Origin: Zea mays
Taxonomy: Eukaryota; Streptophyta; Magnoliopsida; Poales; Poaceae
Direction of reading: 5' to 3'
Assembly (NCBI RefSeq): GCF_902167145.1
Contig: NC_050104.1
Location: 110,867,849-110,931,848, forward strand
Length of the DNA stretch: 64,000 nucleotides
The number at the start of each line of letters is the position of its first letter. The stretch's first letter is position 1. Shown here one piece after another: positions 34,953-46,489 of this stretch. The position numbers were made by a program, and so were the translations under genes. The notes beneath the pieces were generated by a model, which ran no database searches, was not told the DNA's origin, and worked only from the letters and a program-made list of their open reading frames with translations.

Positions 34953-34967
34953 ATTGGTATCGGAGCC
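34953..34967 (+). other. Primer-binding site of Sirevirus E
   Basis: attggtatcggagcc directly follows the LTR end, as in A and C. Confidence 0.88.
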
Positions 34968-35002
34968 ATTCTCTTCAAGAAAGGGACTAACCGCCCGAAG
35001 AG

Positions 35003-37372
35003 ATGGATCCTAAGGGGAAGGGAATCGTGATCAATGATAAGGAGAAGGAGTCCTTCGTCAACGAGCCGAAGGATGACAAGCCTACCGACTCGGGCTCGGG
35101 CCACAAACGAAAGGATGGGAAGAAGACAAGGCGCATCAAGGAGATCGTCTACTACGACGACAGCGACGAGTCCACTTCTTCCCAAAAGGACAACGACGAC
35201 AACGACTACGAGAGAAGGAAACCGGTTAATTCGAACTTTTCTTTTGACTACTCTCGTATTCCGCAAAGTACAAATGCTCATTTGCTCTCCATTCCACTTG
35301 GCAAACCTCCTCACTTTGATGGAGAGGACTACGGATTTTGGAGCCACAAAATGCGTAGTCACCTGTTCTCTCTCCATCCGATCATATGGGAGATTGTGGA
35401 AAGTGGAATGAAATTTGATAGCTCGGATAGTCCTATGTTTATCAATGAACAGATTCATAGAAATGCACAAGCTACTACTGTGTTGTTAGCCTCTTTGTGT
35501 AGGGACGAGTATCATAAGGTGAGCGGCTTGGACAATGCCAAGCAGATCTGGGACACCCTCAGGATATCACATGAGGGGAACGACGTCACCTTACTCACCA
35601 AAATGGAGTTGGTGGAGGGCGAGCTTGGAAGATTCGCAATGATCAGGGGAGAGGAGCCAACCCAAACATACAACCGGCTCAAGACCCTCATCAACAAGAT
35701 AAGGAGCTACGGAAGCACACGATGGACGGACCACGACGTCATTCATCTAATGCTAAGGTCCTTTACTGTACTTGATCCACATTTGGTGAACAATATCCGT
35801 GAAAATCCTAGGTACACCAAGATGTCGCCCGAAGAAGTTCTTGGGAAATTTGTAAGCGGGCGAATGATGATCAAGGAGGCGAGATATGTCGACGACGCAT
35901 TGAACGGTCCAATCCATGAGCCTCAACCCATTGCTCTCAAGGCAACGAGGAGCAAGGAGGCGCTACCTAGCAAGGTGCCGCAAGTTGAGGCGGCCGGGCT
36001 CAATGATGAAGAGATGGCCCTCATCATCAAGCGCTTCAAGACGGCGCTAAAGGGTCGCAAGGGGCAGCCAAGCAAGACCAAGACAAAGGAGAAGCGCTCA
36101 TGCTTCAAATGTGGTAAGGTTGGTCATTTTATTGCTAACTGCCCCGACAATGATAGTGACCAGGAACAAGGGAACAAGAAGGAGAAGAAGAAGAACTATA
36201 AGAAGGCAAAAGGCGAGGCACATCTTGGCAAGGAGTGGGACTCGGATTGTTCGTCGTCCGACTCCGAAAACGAAGGACTCGCCGCCACTGCCTTCAACAA
36301 GTCATCCCTCTTCCCCAACGAGCATCACACTTGCCTCATGGCAAGGGAAAAGAAGGTAAGCGCTCGTAACACTAGTACTTATGCTTCTTCAAGTGAGGAT
36401 GAGTCTAGTGATGATGATGAAATAGATTATTCATGTTTATTCAAGGGTCTAGATAGAACCAAGGTGGATAAAATAAATGAATTGATTGATGCTTTGAATG
36501 ATAAGAATAGATTGCTAGAAAAGCAAGAGGATCTCTTATATGATGAACATGATAAGTTTGTAGAAGCTCAAAAATCCCTTGCTTTAGAAATAAAGAGGAA
36601 TGAAATGCTTTCTTGTGAATTGTCTACATGCCATGACTCTATTTCTAGTTTAAAAAGCATAAACGATGACTTGAATGCTAAGTTAGAAATAGCTAATAAA
36701 TCAACATCTTGTGTAGAACATGTTGTGGTTTGCACTAGGTGTAAAGATTTTAATGTTGATGCTTGTAGTGAACACCTAGTGTCAATTTCTAAATTGAATG
36801 ATGAAGTAGCTAGTCTTAATGCCCAACTTAAGACTAGCAAAAGCGAATTTGATAAGTTAAAATTTGCAAGGGATGCCTACACGATTGGTAGACACCCCTC
36901 AATTAAGGATGGACTTGGTTTCAAGAGGGAAGCCAAGAACTTAACAAGCCATAAAGCTCCCATCCCCGCCAAGGAGAAAGGGAAGGCCCCTATGGCTAGT
37001 AGTGTTAAAAAGAACCATGCTTTTATATATCATGATAGGAGACATGCTAGAAATGCAAATAGAAGTTATGATGCTTTTGATTCACATGTTTATGATTCAT
37101 ATGCTATGTTTGCTTCTAGTTCTTCCTGTATGCATGGTAGAAATGTGCCTAGGAGAAATGGTGTTAATGTTCCTAGGAAAATTAATGAACCTTCTACCAT
37201 ATATCATGCTTTAAATGCTTCCTTTGCCATTTGTAGAAAGGATAGGAAGATAGTTGCTAGAAAATTAGGGGCAAAATGCAAGGGAGACAAAACTTGCATT
37301 TGGGTCCCTAAGACAATTGTGACTAACCTTGTAGGACTCAACAAGAGTTGGGTACCTAAGACCCAAGCCTAA
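35003..37372 (+). CDS. gag: Sirevirus E Gag
   Basis: Intact frame of 789 residues starting [12 protein letters not shown], 36 nt after the primer-binding site. It has the same order as Sirevirus A Gag: charged N-terminus, Gag core ([16 protein letters not shown]), CCHC zinc knuckle (CFKCGKVGHFIANC, about 36100-36141), acidic Ser/Asp region, long coiled-coil region and a C-terminus ending SWVPKTQA-TAA. Although pol of this copy is broken, gag could still make a particle protein. The element might therefore be mobilised by or interfere with relatives; this is inference. Confidence 0.92.
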   Translation: MDPKGKGIVINDKEKESFVNEPKDDKPTDSGSGHKRKDGKKTRRIKEIVYYDDSDESTSSQKDNDDNDYERRKPVNSNFSFDYSRIPQSTNAHLLSIPLGKPPHFDGEDYGFWSHKMRSHLFSLHPIIWEIVESGMKFDSSDSPMFINEQIHRNAQATTVLLASLCRDEYHKVSGLDNAKQIWDTLRISHEGNDVTLLTKMELVEGELGRFAMIRGEEPTQTYNRLKTLINKIRSYGSTRWTDHDVIHLMLRSFTVLDPHLVNNIRENPRYTKMSPEEVLGKFVSGRMMIKEARYVDDALNGPIHEPQPIALKATRSKEALPSKVPQVEAAGLNDEEMALIIKRFKTALKGRKGQPSKTKTKEKRSCFKCGKVGHFIANCPDNDSDQEQGNKKEKKKNYKKAKGEAHLGKEWDSDCSSSDSENEGLAATAFNKSSLFPNEHHTCLMAREKKVSARNTSTYASSSEDESSDDDEIDYSCLFKGLDRTKVDKINELIDALNDKNRLLEKQEDLLYDEHDKFVEAQKSLALEIKRNEMLSCELSTCHDSISSLKSINDDLNAKLEIANKSTSCVEHVVVCTRCKDFNVDACSEHLVSISKLNDEVASLNAQLKTSKSEFDKLKFARDAYTIGRHPSIKDGLGFKREAKNLTSHKAPIPAKEKGKAPMASSVKKNHAFIYHDRRHARNANRSYDAFDSHVYDSYAMFASSSSCMHGRNVPRRNGVNVPRKINEPSTIYHALNASFAICRKDRKIVARKLGAKCKGDKTCIWVPKTIVTNLVGLNKSWVPKTQA

Positions 37373-37379
37373 ATTTGCC

Positions 37380-40300
37380 TTGCAGGTTTATGCATCCGGG
37401 GGTTCAAGCTGGATTATCGACAGCGGATGCACAAACCATATGACGGGGGAGAAGAAGATGTTCACCTCCTACGTCAAAAACAAGGATTCCCAAGATTCAA
37501 TAATATTCAGTGATGGGAATCAAGGCAAGGTAAAAGGGTTAGGTAAAATTGCTATTTCATCCGAGCACTCTATATCTAATGTGTTTTTAGTTGAGTCTCT
37601 TGGATATAATTTGTTATCTGTTAGTCAATTATGCAATATAGGATATAATTGTCTATTCACAAATGTAGATGTGTCTGTCTTTAGAAGAAGTGATGGTTCA
37701 CTAGCTTTCAAGGGTGTATTAGACAACAAACTTTACTTAGTTGATTTTGCAAAAGAGGAGGCTGGTCTAGATGCATGCTTAATTGCTAAGACTAGCATGG
37801 GCTAGATGTGGCATCGCCGCTTAGCACATGTGGGGATGAAGAACCTTCACAAGCTTCTAAAGGGAGAACACGTGATAGGTTTAACTAATGTGCAATTCAA
37901 AAAAGATAGACCTGTGCAGCTTGTCAAGCAGGCAAACAGGTGGGAAGCTCTCATCACACCAAAAATGTGATGACCACATCAAGACCTTTGGAGATGCTTC
38001 ACATGGACCTCTTTGGACCCGTCACCTATCTAAGTATAGGAGGAAGTAAGTATGGTCTTGTTATAGTTGATGACTTTTCCCGCTTCACTTGGGTATTCTT
38101 TTTGCAGGATAAATCTCAAACCCAAGGGACCCTCAAGCGCTTCCTAAGGAGAGCTCAAAACGAGTTTGAGCTCAAGGTGAAAAAGATTAGGAGCGACAAT
38201 GGGTCCGAGTTCAAGAACCTTCAAGTGGAGGAGTACCTTGAGGAGGAAGGGATCAAGCACGAGTTCTCCGCTCCCTACACACCACAGCAAAATGGTGTGG
38301 TAGAGAGGAAGAACAGGACGCTTATTGACATGGCGATGACGATGCTTGGAGAGTTCAAGACCCCCGAGCGCTTTTGGTCGGAAGCCGTGAACACGGCTTG
38401 CCACGCCATCAATAGGGTCTACCTTCATCGCCTCCTCAAGAAGACGTCATACGAGCTATTAACCGGTAACAAACCCAATGTTTCGTATTTCCGAGTTTTT
38501 GGGAGTAAATGCTACATTCTAGTGAAGAAGGGTAGGAATTCCAAATTTGCTCCCAAAGCCGTAGAAGGGTTTTTGTTAGGTTATGACTCAAATACAAAGG
38601 CGTATAGAGTCTTCAACAAATCATCGGGTTTGGTTGAAGTCTCTAGCGACGTTGTATTTGATGAGACTAATGGCTCTCCAAGAGAGCAAGTTGTTGATTT
38701 TGATGATGTAGATGAAGAAGAAGTTCCAACGGCCGCAATACGCACCATGGCAATTGGAGATGTGCGACCCCAGGAACAAGATGAAAGAGATCAACCTTCT
38801 TCCTCAACAATGGTGCATCCCCCAACTCAAAATGATGAACAGGAGGAGTGTGATCAAGGGGGAGCACAAGATGATCTTGCAATGGAGGAAGAAGCACAAC
38901 CGGCACCTCCAACCCAAGTTCGAGCAATGATTCAAAGGGATCATCCCGTCGACCAAATTTTGGGTGATATTAGCAAGGGAGTAACTACTCGATCTCGATT
39001 AGTTAATTTTTGTGAGCATTACTCCTTTGTCTCTTCTATTGAGCCTTTCAGGGTAGAAGAGGCCTTGCTAGATCCGGACTGGGTGTTGGCCATGCAGGAG
39101 GAGCTCAACAACTTCAAAAGAAATGAAGTTTGGACACTGGTGCCTCGTCCCAAGCAAAATGTTGTGGGAACCAAGTGGGTGTTCCGCAACAAACAAGACA
39201 AGCACGGGGTGGTGACAAGGAACAAGGCACGACTTGTGGCAAAAGGTTATGCCCAAGTCGCAGGTTTGGACTTTGAGGAGACTTTTGCTCCTGTGGCTAG
39301 GCTAGAGTCCATTCGTATCTTGCTAGCATATGCCGCTCACCATTCCTTCAGGTTGTTCCAAATGGATGTGAAGAGCGCTTTCCTCAACGGGTCAATCAAG
39401 GAGGAGGTATACGTGGAGCAACCCCCTGGCTTCGAGGATGAACGGTACCCCGACCACGTGTGTAAGCTCTCTAAGGCGCTCTATGGACTTAAGCAAGCCC
39501 CAAGAGCATGGTATGAATGCCTTAGAGACTTTTTAATTGCTAATGCTTTCAAGGTTGGGAAAGCCGATCCAACTCTTTTTACTAAGACTTGTGATGGTGA
39601 TCTTTTTGTGTGCCAAATTTATGTCGATGACATAATATTTGGTTCTACTAACCAAAAGTCTTGTGAAGAATTTAGCAGGGTAATGACTCAGAAATTCGAG
39701 ATGTCGATGATGGACGAGTTAAGCTACTTCCTTGGGTTCCAAGTGAGGCAACTCAAGGATGGAACCTTCATCTCCCAAACGAAGTATACACAAGATTTGA
39801 TCAAGAGGTTTGGGATGAAGGACGCCAAGCCCGCAAAGACTCCGATGGGAACCGACGGACACACCGACCTCAACAAAGGAGGTAAGTCTGTTGATCAAAA
39901 AGCATACCGGTCTATGATAGGGTCTTTACTTTATTTATGTGCTAGTAGACCGGATATTATGCTTAGCGTATGCATGTGTGCTAGATTTCAATCCGATCCT
40001 AAGGAGTGTCACTTAGTGGCTGTGAAGCGAATTCTTAGATATTTAGTCGCTACGCCTTGTTTCGGGATCTGGTATCCAAAGGGGTCTACCTTTGACTTGA
40101 TTGGATATTCAGACTCCGACTATGCTGGATGTAAGGTCGATAGGAAGAGTACATCGGGGACGTGCCAATTCTTAGGAAGGTCCCTGGTGTCTTGGAGTTC
40201 TAAGAAACAAACCTCCGTTGCCCTATCCACCGCTGAGGCCGAGTACGTTGCCGCAGGACAGTGTTGCACGCAACTACTTTGGATGAGGCAAACCCTCAGG

Positions 40301-40573
40301 GACTTTGGCTACAATCTGAGCAAAGTCCCACTCCTATGTGATAATGAGAGTGCTATCCGCATGGCGGATAATCCTGTTGAACACAGCCGCACAAAGCACA
40401 TTGACATCCGGCATCACTTTTTGAGAGACCACCAGCAAAAGGGAGATATCGAAGTGTTTCATGTTAGCTCCGAGAACCAGCTAGCCGATATCTTTACCAA
40501 GCCTTTAGATGAGCAGACCTTTTGCAAGTTGCGTAGTGAGCTCAATGTCTTAGATTCGCGGAACTTGGATTGA
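37380..40573 (+). pseudogene. pol: Sirevirus E pol with one stop and one frameshift
   Basis: Begins in the +1 frame relative to gag at a TTG codon (ttgcaggtttatgc), with protease WIIDSGC and about 141 open codons. A TAG at 37803-37805 replaces the Trp of [10 protein letters not shown]. About 105 nt later, one T is missing near 37911 (gacctgtgc against gaccttgtgc in copy A), shifting the frame inside the integrase zinc site. From 37940 to 40573 the frame is open for 877 codons: integrase D, D, E, reverse transcriptase with [10 protein letters not shown], and RNase H with YSDSDYAG and STAEAEY. No functional Pol is expected. Confidence 0.92.
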
Positions 40574-41344
40574 TTTATAGCATACATGTGTTTATGCCTT
40601 TGATCATGTTCCTTTTGCATTGTGTTGCTCAAGTTGTACATGCACTCCCCGGACCTCACAAGTCCTTTGCAAGTGATGCACAAATTTAGGGGGAGATGTG
40701 CTACAACTTGACCCTTTGAGACTAACTGTGTGCTTGAGTTTGCCTGATTTAGTCTCGAAGGTGGATTGAAAGGGAAAAGGTGGACTTGGACCATGCAAGA
40801 CTTCCACTGCACTCCGATGAAAGAGTAACTTCTTCCAAGTTCATCTTTATGATCTTATTGCCTTTTTACTCTTAGTTGAAGATTTTGGTGAGGCAATGGG
40901 GTTAAAGGGCCAAAATTGATCTCGTTTTGGTGCTTGATGCCAAAGGGGGAGAAAATAAGGCCAAAGCAATAAATGGATCAGCTACCACTTGTGAATTTTG
41001 AAAATAATAGAGTTAGAGTTTTTGTTTGTCAAAATACTCTTAATTGCTCTTATTGTCGAAAGTTGGTCTTCTGTGTGGAGAAGGTTTAAATGGTAAAAAG
41101 GGGGAGTTTTTGAATCCTTGATCAATTTTTCGTGAAATATCTCTCTTTATGTTTCAACATGTGCGTTTGACTTAGAGATAGGAAATTGAGTTTGATTTGC
41201 GAAAACAAACCAAGTGGTGGCAAAGAATGATCCATATATGCCAAATTTGATTCAAAACAAATTTGAGTTCTTATTTGAATTGATTTTGTACTTGTTCTAC
41301 TTGCTTTATGTTATGTTGGCATTAATCACCAAAAAGGGGGAGAT
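40574..41344 (+). other. Sirevirus E 3' untranslated region with polypurine motifs
   Basis: 771 bp without a gene. Purine tracts: tagggggagat about 40687-40697, aaagggggaga 40942-40952, aaaaagggggag 41095-41106, and aaaaagggggagat 41331-41344 abutting the 3' LTR. The last is the true polypurine tract; the others are the repeated motifs described for Sireviruses. No envelope-like frame is seen. Confidence 0.82.
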
Positions 41345-42563
41345 TGAAAGGGAAATGTGCCCTTGGGCCATTTCTAAGTGTTTTGGTGATTTAGTGTCCA
41401 ACACAAGTGCCTAAGTGTCAAATGGTGGACAAAGTACAAATCAAGTATAAAGGTATGTTTCTCAGACTTAGTACATTGTTTTAGTGACTAATGTATTGTG
41501 TCTAAGTGCTGGAAACAGGAGAAATCGAATTGGAGAAGAGATGGCCTTGTTCAGCCAAAGCTAACTCTGTCTGGGTGCACCGGACTGTCCGGTGGTGCAC
41601 CGGACAGTGTCCGGTGTGCCAGGCTGACTCAGGCGAACTTGCCGCTCTCGGGAATAAATTAACGGCGTACGGCTATAATTCACCGGACTGTCCGGTGTGC
41701 ACCGGACTGTCCGGTGAGCCAACGGTCGGCTGCGCGATCCGCATGAGACACGTGGCCGAGCCAACGGTCGGGAGGGGGCACCGGACTGTCCGGTGTGCAC
41801 CGGACAGTGTCCGGTGCGCCAACGGCTCCAAGGCTGCCAACGGTCGGCTTCACCAAATAAGGAAGGAAATCCGCACCGGACAGTGTCCGGTGGTGCACCG
41901 AACTGTCCGGTGCGCCAGGCGACAGAAGGCAAGAATTGCCTTCCTGGATTGCTCTCAACGGCTCATAGCTGCCTTGGGGCTATAAAAGGGACCCCTAGGC
42001 GCATGGAGGAGCACACCAAGCATTCCTTGAGCACTCTTGATCACTCACACTCCATTCTTGCGCACTTGTTCGACATTCTAGTGATTTGAGCTCCGTTCTA
42101 GTGTGCTAGTCTTTTGAGCTTAAGTCTGGGTCTTGTGTGTGCGTATTTGCTGTGATCTTTGTGTCTTGTGTGAGTTGCTAATCCCTCCCTTACTCCGTGC
42201 TTCTTTGTGAACATCTTTGTAAGGGCGAGAGACTCCAAGTTGTGGAGATTCCTCGCGAACGAGATATAGAAAAGAAAAGCAAACACCGTGGTATTCAAGT
42301 GGGTCTTTGGACCGCTTGAGAGGGGTTGATTGCAACCCTCGTCCGTTGGGACGCCACAACGTGGAAGTAGGCAAGTGTTGTACTTGGCCGAACCACGGGA
42401 TAAACCATTGTGTCTACCTGTGTTGATTCTCTTGTGGTTATTGTGTTTCGCTAAGACTCTTCTCTAGCCACTTGGCAATACTGTGCTAACGCTTAACCAA
42501 GTTTTGTGGCATTAAGTTCAAGTTTTACAGGATCACCTATTCACCCCCCTCTAGGTGCTCTCA
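41345..42563 (+). repeat. 3' LTR of Sirevirus E
   Basis: 1219 bp, same ends as the 5' LTR, TATA box near 41981-41988. It lacks one CACCGGACTGTCCGGTG unit and one ccaacggtcggc unit relative to the 5' copy. TSD ggtgt follows at 42564. Confidence 0.93.
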
Positions 42564-42568
42564 GGTGT

Positions 42569-43680
42569 GCAGGTTGATAAAATCATTGTATGGCCTAAAA
42601 CAAGCACCTAAGCAATGGCATGAAAAGTTTGATAATACTTTTACAACTGTTGGTTTTGTTGTAAATGAATCTGACACGTGTGTGTATTATCGGTATGGTG
42701 GGGGTGAGTATGTTATGCTATGCCTTTATGTTGATGACATCTTGATCTTTGGATCAAATCTCAATGTGATTGAGGAAGTTAAAAATCTTCTATCGAGCAA
42801 TTTCGAGATGAAAGATTTGGGAGAGGCTGGTGTCATTCTAAACATCAAGCTTGTTAGAGAAGCTGATGGTGGGGTAACTTTGTTACAATCCCATTATGTG
42901 GAAAAGGTATTGAGTCGCTTTGGTTTTAGTGACTGTGATCCTGCTCCAACACCTTATGACCCTAGCGTGCTATTGAGAAAGAATCGGAGAATAGCAAGGG
43001 ATCAATTGACATACTCCCAGATCATTGGCTCGCTCATGTACCTTGCAAGTGCAACAAGGCCAGACATCTCTTATGTTGTGAGTAAGCTAAGTCAGTTTGT
43101 GTCGAAACCAGGAGATGATCACTGGCGTGCTCTTGAGAGAGTGTTGCGGTATTTGAAAGGTACTTTGACATACGGTATTCATTATACCGGAAACCCAAAA
43201 GTGCTGGAAGGCTATTGTGATGCCAACTGGATTTCTGATGCTGATGAGCTTTATGACACAAGTGGATATGTGTTTCTGTTTGGAGGTGGCGCTGTTTCCT
43301 GGAAGTCTTGCAAGCAGACTATCTTAACGAAGTCTACAATGGAAGCAGAACTCGCAGCATTAGACACTGCTGGGGCTGAGGCCGAGTGGCTTCGTGATTT
43401 CCTATTGGACTTACCGGTAGTTGAAAAACCGATACCGGCTATTTCCATGAACTGTGACAACCAAACAGTGATTACAAAGGTTAACAGTTCTAGGAATAAC
43501 ATGAAGTCTACAAGGCATGTTAAGAGGAGATTGAAATCTGTCAGAAAGTTGAAAAACTCCGGAGTTATAACTGTGGATTATGTCCACACATCGAATAATC
43601 TGGCAGATCAATTCACTAAGGGTCTGTCACGCAATGTGATAGAAAGTGCATCGAGGGAAATGGGTATGAGACCCATGTGA
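42569..43680 (+). pseudogene. pol: Copia D pol, 3' segment (RT C-terminus and RNase H)
   Basis: Continues the interrupted gene: the codons around the insertion give [20 protein letters not shown]. Motifs: reverse transcriptase catalytic [10 protein letters not shown] near 42728-42757, then RNase H with [28 protein letters not shown] and [12 protein letters not shown], ending GMRPM-TGA. About 370 codons are open with no further lesion. The damage to this gene is therefore the TAG in gag and the Sirevirus E insertion. Confidence 0.92.
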
Positions 43681-44220
43681 AATCTACTCTAGTGGTAACC
43701 TGCTCTATGTGATCGGAGATCCCGTGAAGTAGAGTGGAGAAACAAGCTAGGAGTAGATTGTGAGGAAAGATCCCTTCCTTAACTCATTTCTGATGCACAT
43801 CTTTCCTATCTGTAAGGCAGGATGGTTTTTACCTTAATGTATTCCAAGAGTCTTATAAAGATGAGATGTTGTCCTACAGAACATCTTTTGAGGAATACAC
43901 CTATATGAGTCAGACTGCTAGTCACAGTCTATGGGACTTGGGTAATCCCTAAATACTCATGAAAGGCACTGAAGTGTGACTTATATGCTTCTAAACAGTG
44001 GGAATACCCTTTTGCATCCTAGTATCAGCAAAGGATTTGAGTGAATCTTATTTCGCACAAAACTGTCAATTCAAGTCATAGTCCATTGTTTAGTTGTGAA
44101 TGAGTGAAACTCTTATTCTATATGGATGTTCAACTTAACAGTCTCCATCGAAACACTGGTATATCAAAGGATTGTGATTCTGATACTTCATCATTACAAA
44201 CCCTAGAGTTTGGTGGGGAT
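43681..44220 (+). other. Copia D 3' untranslated region and polypurine tract
   Basis: 540 bp with no open frame of note. It ends in gagtttggtggggat (44206-44220), a typical copia polypurine tract placed directly before TGTTGG of the LTR. Confidence 0.75.
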
Positions 44221-45352
44221 TGTTGGATCTTTTATGGGCTTGGCCCATTTATTGAATAAACTCTATGGTGTGTAATGGTGGAGAATACCAATAGTACCAC
44301 ATTGGAAGTCCAAGGGTCTTTTGGCTTGACTTATATGGTGGGATTTATTCCACTTAACTTGAGAAGTAAAGAAATGGACAAGGGCGTGCCACACGCGCGC
44401 GCGCGCCGCCGCCGCCGCCGGCCGGGCCGGGCGTGGCGTGGCGTGGCGTGGCAGGCAGGCAGGCGGGCGGGCGTGGTGTGGTTGTGTTAATTTTTAGCAC
44501 CCACTAACTACGTAAACCTTTCAGCTGCTTGTCTCTTCGTCAGCTGCATGCGAGACCGTTGTCCTTTAGCTGCCCGTCTCTTGGTGTGTCGCGTGCAGAC
44601 TCTTCTCCTTCAGCTTCCCTCTGCGAGAGGTTAAATAGAGGAGAACCCCTGGCACTTGAAACACACGAGAACAGAACCATTTCAGAGTCACAAGTCTAGC
44701 CGCAAGTGAGGGTGTTTCCATCTCGTAGCTCTGCGCGCACAGAGAGGCGAGAGGGCTGGTGCCTCCGAAGCCCTTGCCGTTCGAGACCCTGCTCGGGGGA
44801 TCGGCAATTAGGTTTTTGGGGAGCGTCTACGCGACTGCCCAACGTCTACGTCTGTCGTTGTTTTCATCGCTGGTTCCTGGTGTCTTCATCTCGTACGACA
44901 TGACAAGTGAAGTTGGTCAGGGATCTAGATCCTCGGAGCGCATGGGAGGGTATGATCAATTCATCTTCTTACTGTTTTACATTCTGCAGATAATATATGT
45001 TACATATGTTCATACCTGCTTTTTCATATATAGCCATAAATTTATCCAATCTGTTTTGTCGTATTATATCATGACATGTCTGATGCCTGTTCATATTAGT
45101 AATATGATAAATCTATTTGTCTTAATTTTACAGTCATGCTGTTTATGTTGCTGTCTGTTTATTCTCAATTGTTCTGACTGTTTATATGCTTATTATATTT
45201 ATATGATTCATATGCTTTATGTTCTCATGATCCATATTGTTATGGATATATTTAAGATCGCGATTTCTATGATTAAACATATTTTATATGTCATCATCAT
45301 AATGTTAATTTATGGAATTAAAATGATATGGAAAATGTCTATATTTCTAACA
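44221..45352 (+). repeat. 3' LTR of copia D
   Basis: 1132 bp. It has the empty MITE site and retains about 95 bp missing from the 5' LTR (cagctgcttgtctcttcg.. to ..cttctccttc). An open frame starting at the ATG at 44900 runs past the LTR end to 45379 and matches the LTR-encoded start of gag. Confidence 0.9.
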
Positions 45353-46480
45353 GAGATCACCCCTCACTTCAAGAGTTAGCTCTCTTAATTTGAGAACGGG
45401 TGTTGAGCTTACACTTTTGATTCCTTCAGGGTATCAAAAACAAGGCAACACAATGTTAAAAGATATGAACCTTCGTCCTCAAATCATCACTTCTCTGAAG
45501 TATTGGCTTGAAGACGAAGATATTGATAAGAGACGAAGGTAAAATAAAATTAAGTGACTCGTCTCGAAGCATTTTTATTCCATTTTCCTTCGTGTTAAAC
45601 AAATGCATATACAGACCTTTGGCTTCTTGGCACATGATAGCATGAATATGTTTCGAATGCTAAGCTAAACGAAGCTTAGGCCCTTCAAAAGGTGCTTTAT
45701 GTAGGGTACTATTCACCTATTTATAGGGAAGTTGAACAGCTTCGTATGAAATTACATACATGCCCATAGGGTTTACACACATGGTTTACAAATGATACAG
45801 GGACATCGCTGTCTTTTCCCTTTCTTTCTTGTTGTGCAAGTCTTGGACTTCTTTAGGTCTCCCTTGCATTGGAAGCCTTTCTCCTATGCCGAAGCTATCG
45901 ACTTTGGCTCTCATCTTCCCTATTTGCGCATACAGGCAAAGTTTTCTTATACGTTGCTTCGATCGAAGGTCAGCTTCATCCGCCGATAATAGAATACCTG
46001 AAACACACTTGTTTGTGCTGAATTGAAGGTTAAATGAGGACCTTCGGCATGATAGCCCCCCCCCCCCCACACAATGGGGATAGGGCAAACCTTGGTGGCA
46101 AGTGTAAGCCTTTTTTGGCTTCCTCAACAATGTGGACTGAGGCAAGTCTTTATAATGAGCTGAACCACGAGACTGTGCTCTATTTACTCCCTAGCAAGTT
46201 CATATTGTTGAGTTAGGGCTTGTGATCGATCTACCTGCTCACTAGTGATATACCTTATTTAGCTCTCAATATGTTATCTATATACTTGCAGAAAGGCTAG
46301 AAATTTACCTAATTCGATTTATGTTGGTTACTTTTTGAATTGAGTTCAAACTTTCACGCGTAGGCTAGTAGTGCCACCATCATAGGCTGGCACTGCCACC
46401 CTGTGTTGTTATATAGTTTCAAGTTGATTTTTATGGGCCTATTCACCCTCCTCTAGGCCTCCCTCCTAGTCCAGGAGATT
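45353..46480. repeat. Degenerate repetitive DNA, probably an old LTR remnant
   Basis: Contains gaagacgaagatattg.. and ..cttcggcat phrases, a 14-C run near 46057-46070, and near 46441-46460 gcctattcaccctcctctagg, which resembles the 3' end of Sirevirus LTRs (cctattcacccccctctagg). No coding capacity is seen. Confidence 0.4.
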
Positions 46481-46489
46481 CTACATATT

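Larger units (their letters stand above)
33698..42563 (+). mobile_element. Sirevirus E (Ji/Opie-type Ty1/copia) inside copia D pol
   Basis: 8866-bp plus-strand element with perfect TSD ggtgt at 33693-33697 and 42564-42568. It has both LTRs, a primer-binding site, intact gag, pol with one stop and one frameshift, and the multiple polypurine 3' region. The LTRs differ by about 23 substitutions and two repeat-unit deletions over about 1.2 kb (around 1.9%), so it is older than Sirevirus A and could not supply its own Pol. Confidence 0.93.
29718..45352 (+). mobile_element. Ty1/copia element D, split by Sirevirus E
   Basis: LTRs TGTTGGATC...TCTAACA lie at 29718-30867 and 44221-45352. Between them are gag, pol (disrupted at 33697) and a polypurine tract abutting the 3' LTR. 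Without Sirevirus E and its duplicated 5 bp the element is about 6.8 kb. The left flank is aaaat and the right flank gagat, differing at two A/G positions, so the target duplication is either eroded or absent. About 15 substitutions in the last ~720 bp of the LTRs (around 2%) suggest an insertion of somewhat under a million years at the commonly used grass LTR rate. Pol contains one natural-looking stop besides the insertion. Confidence 0.9.
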
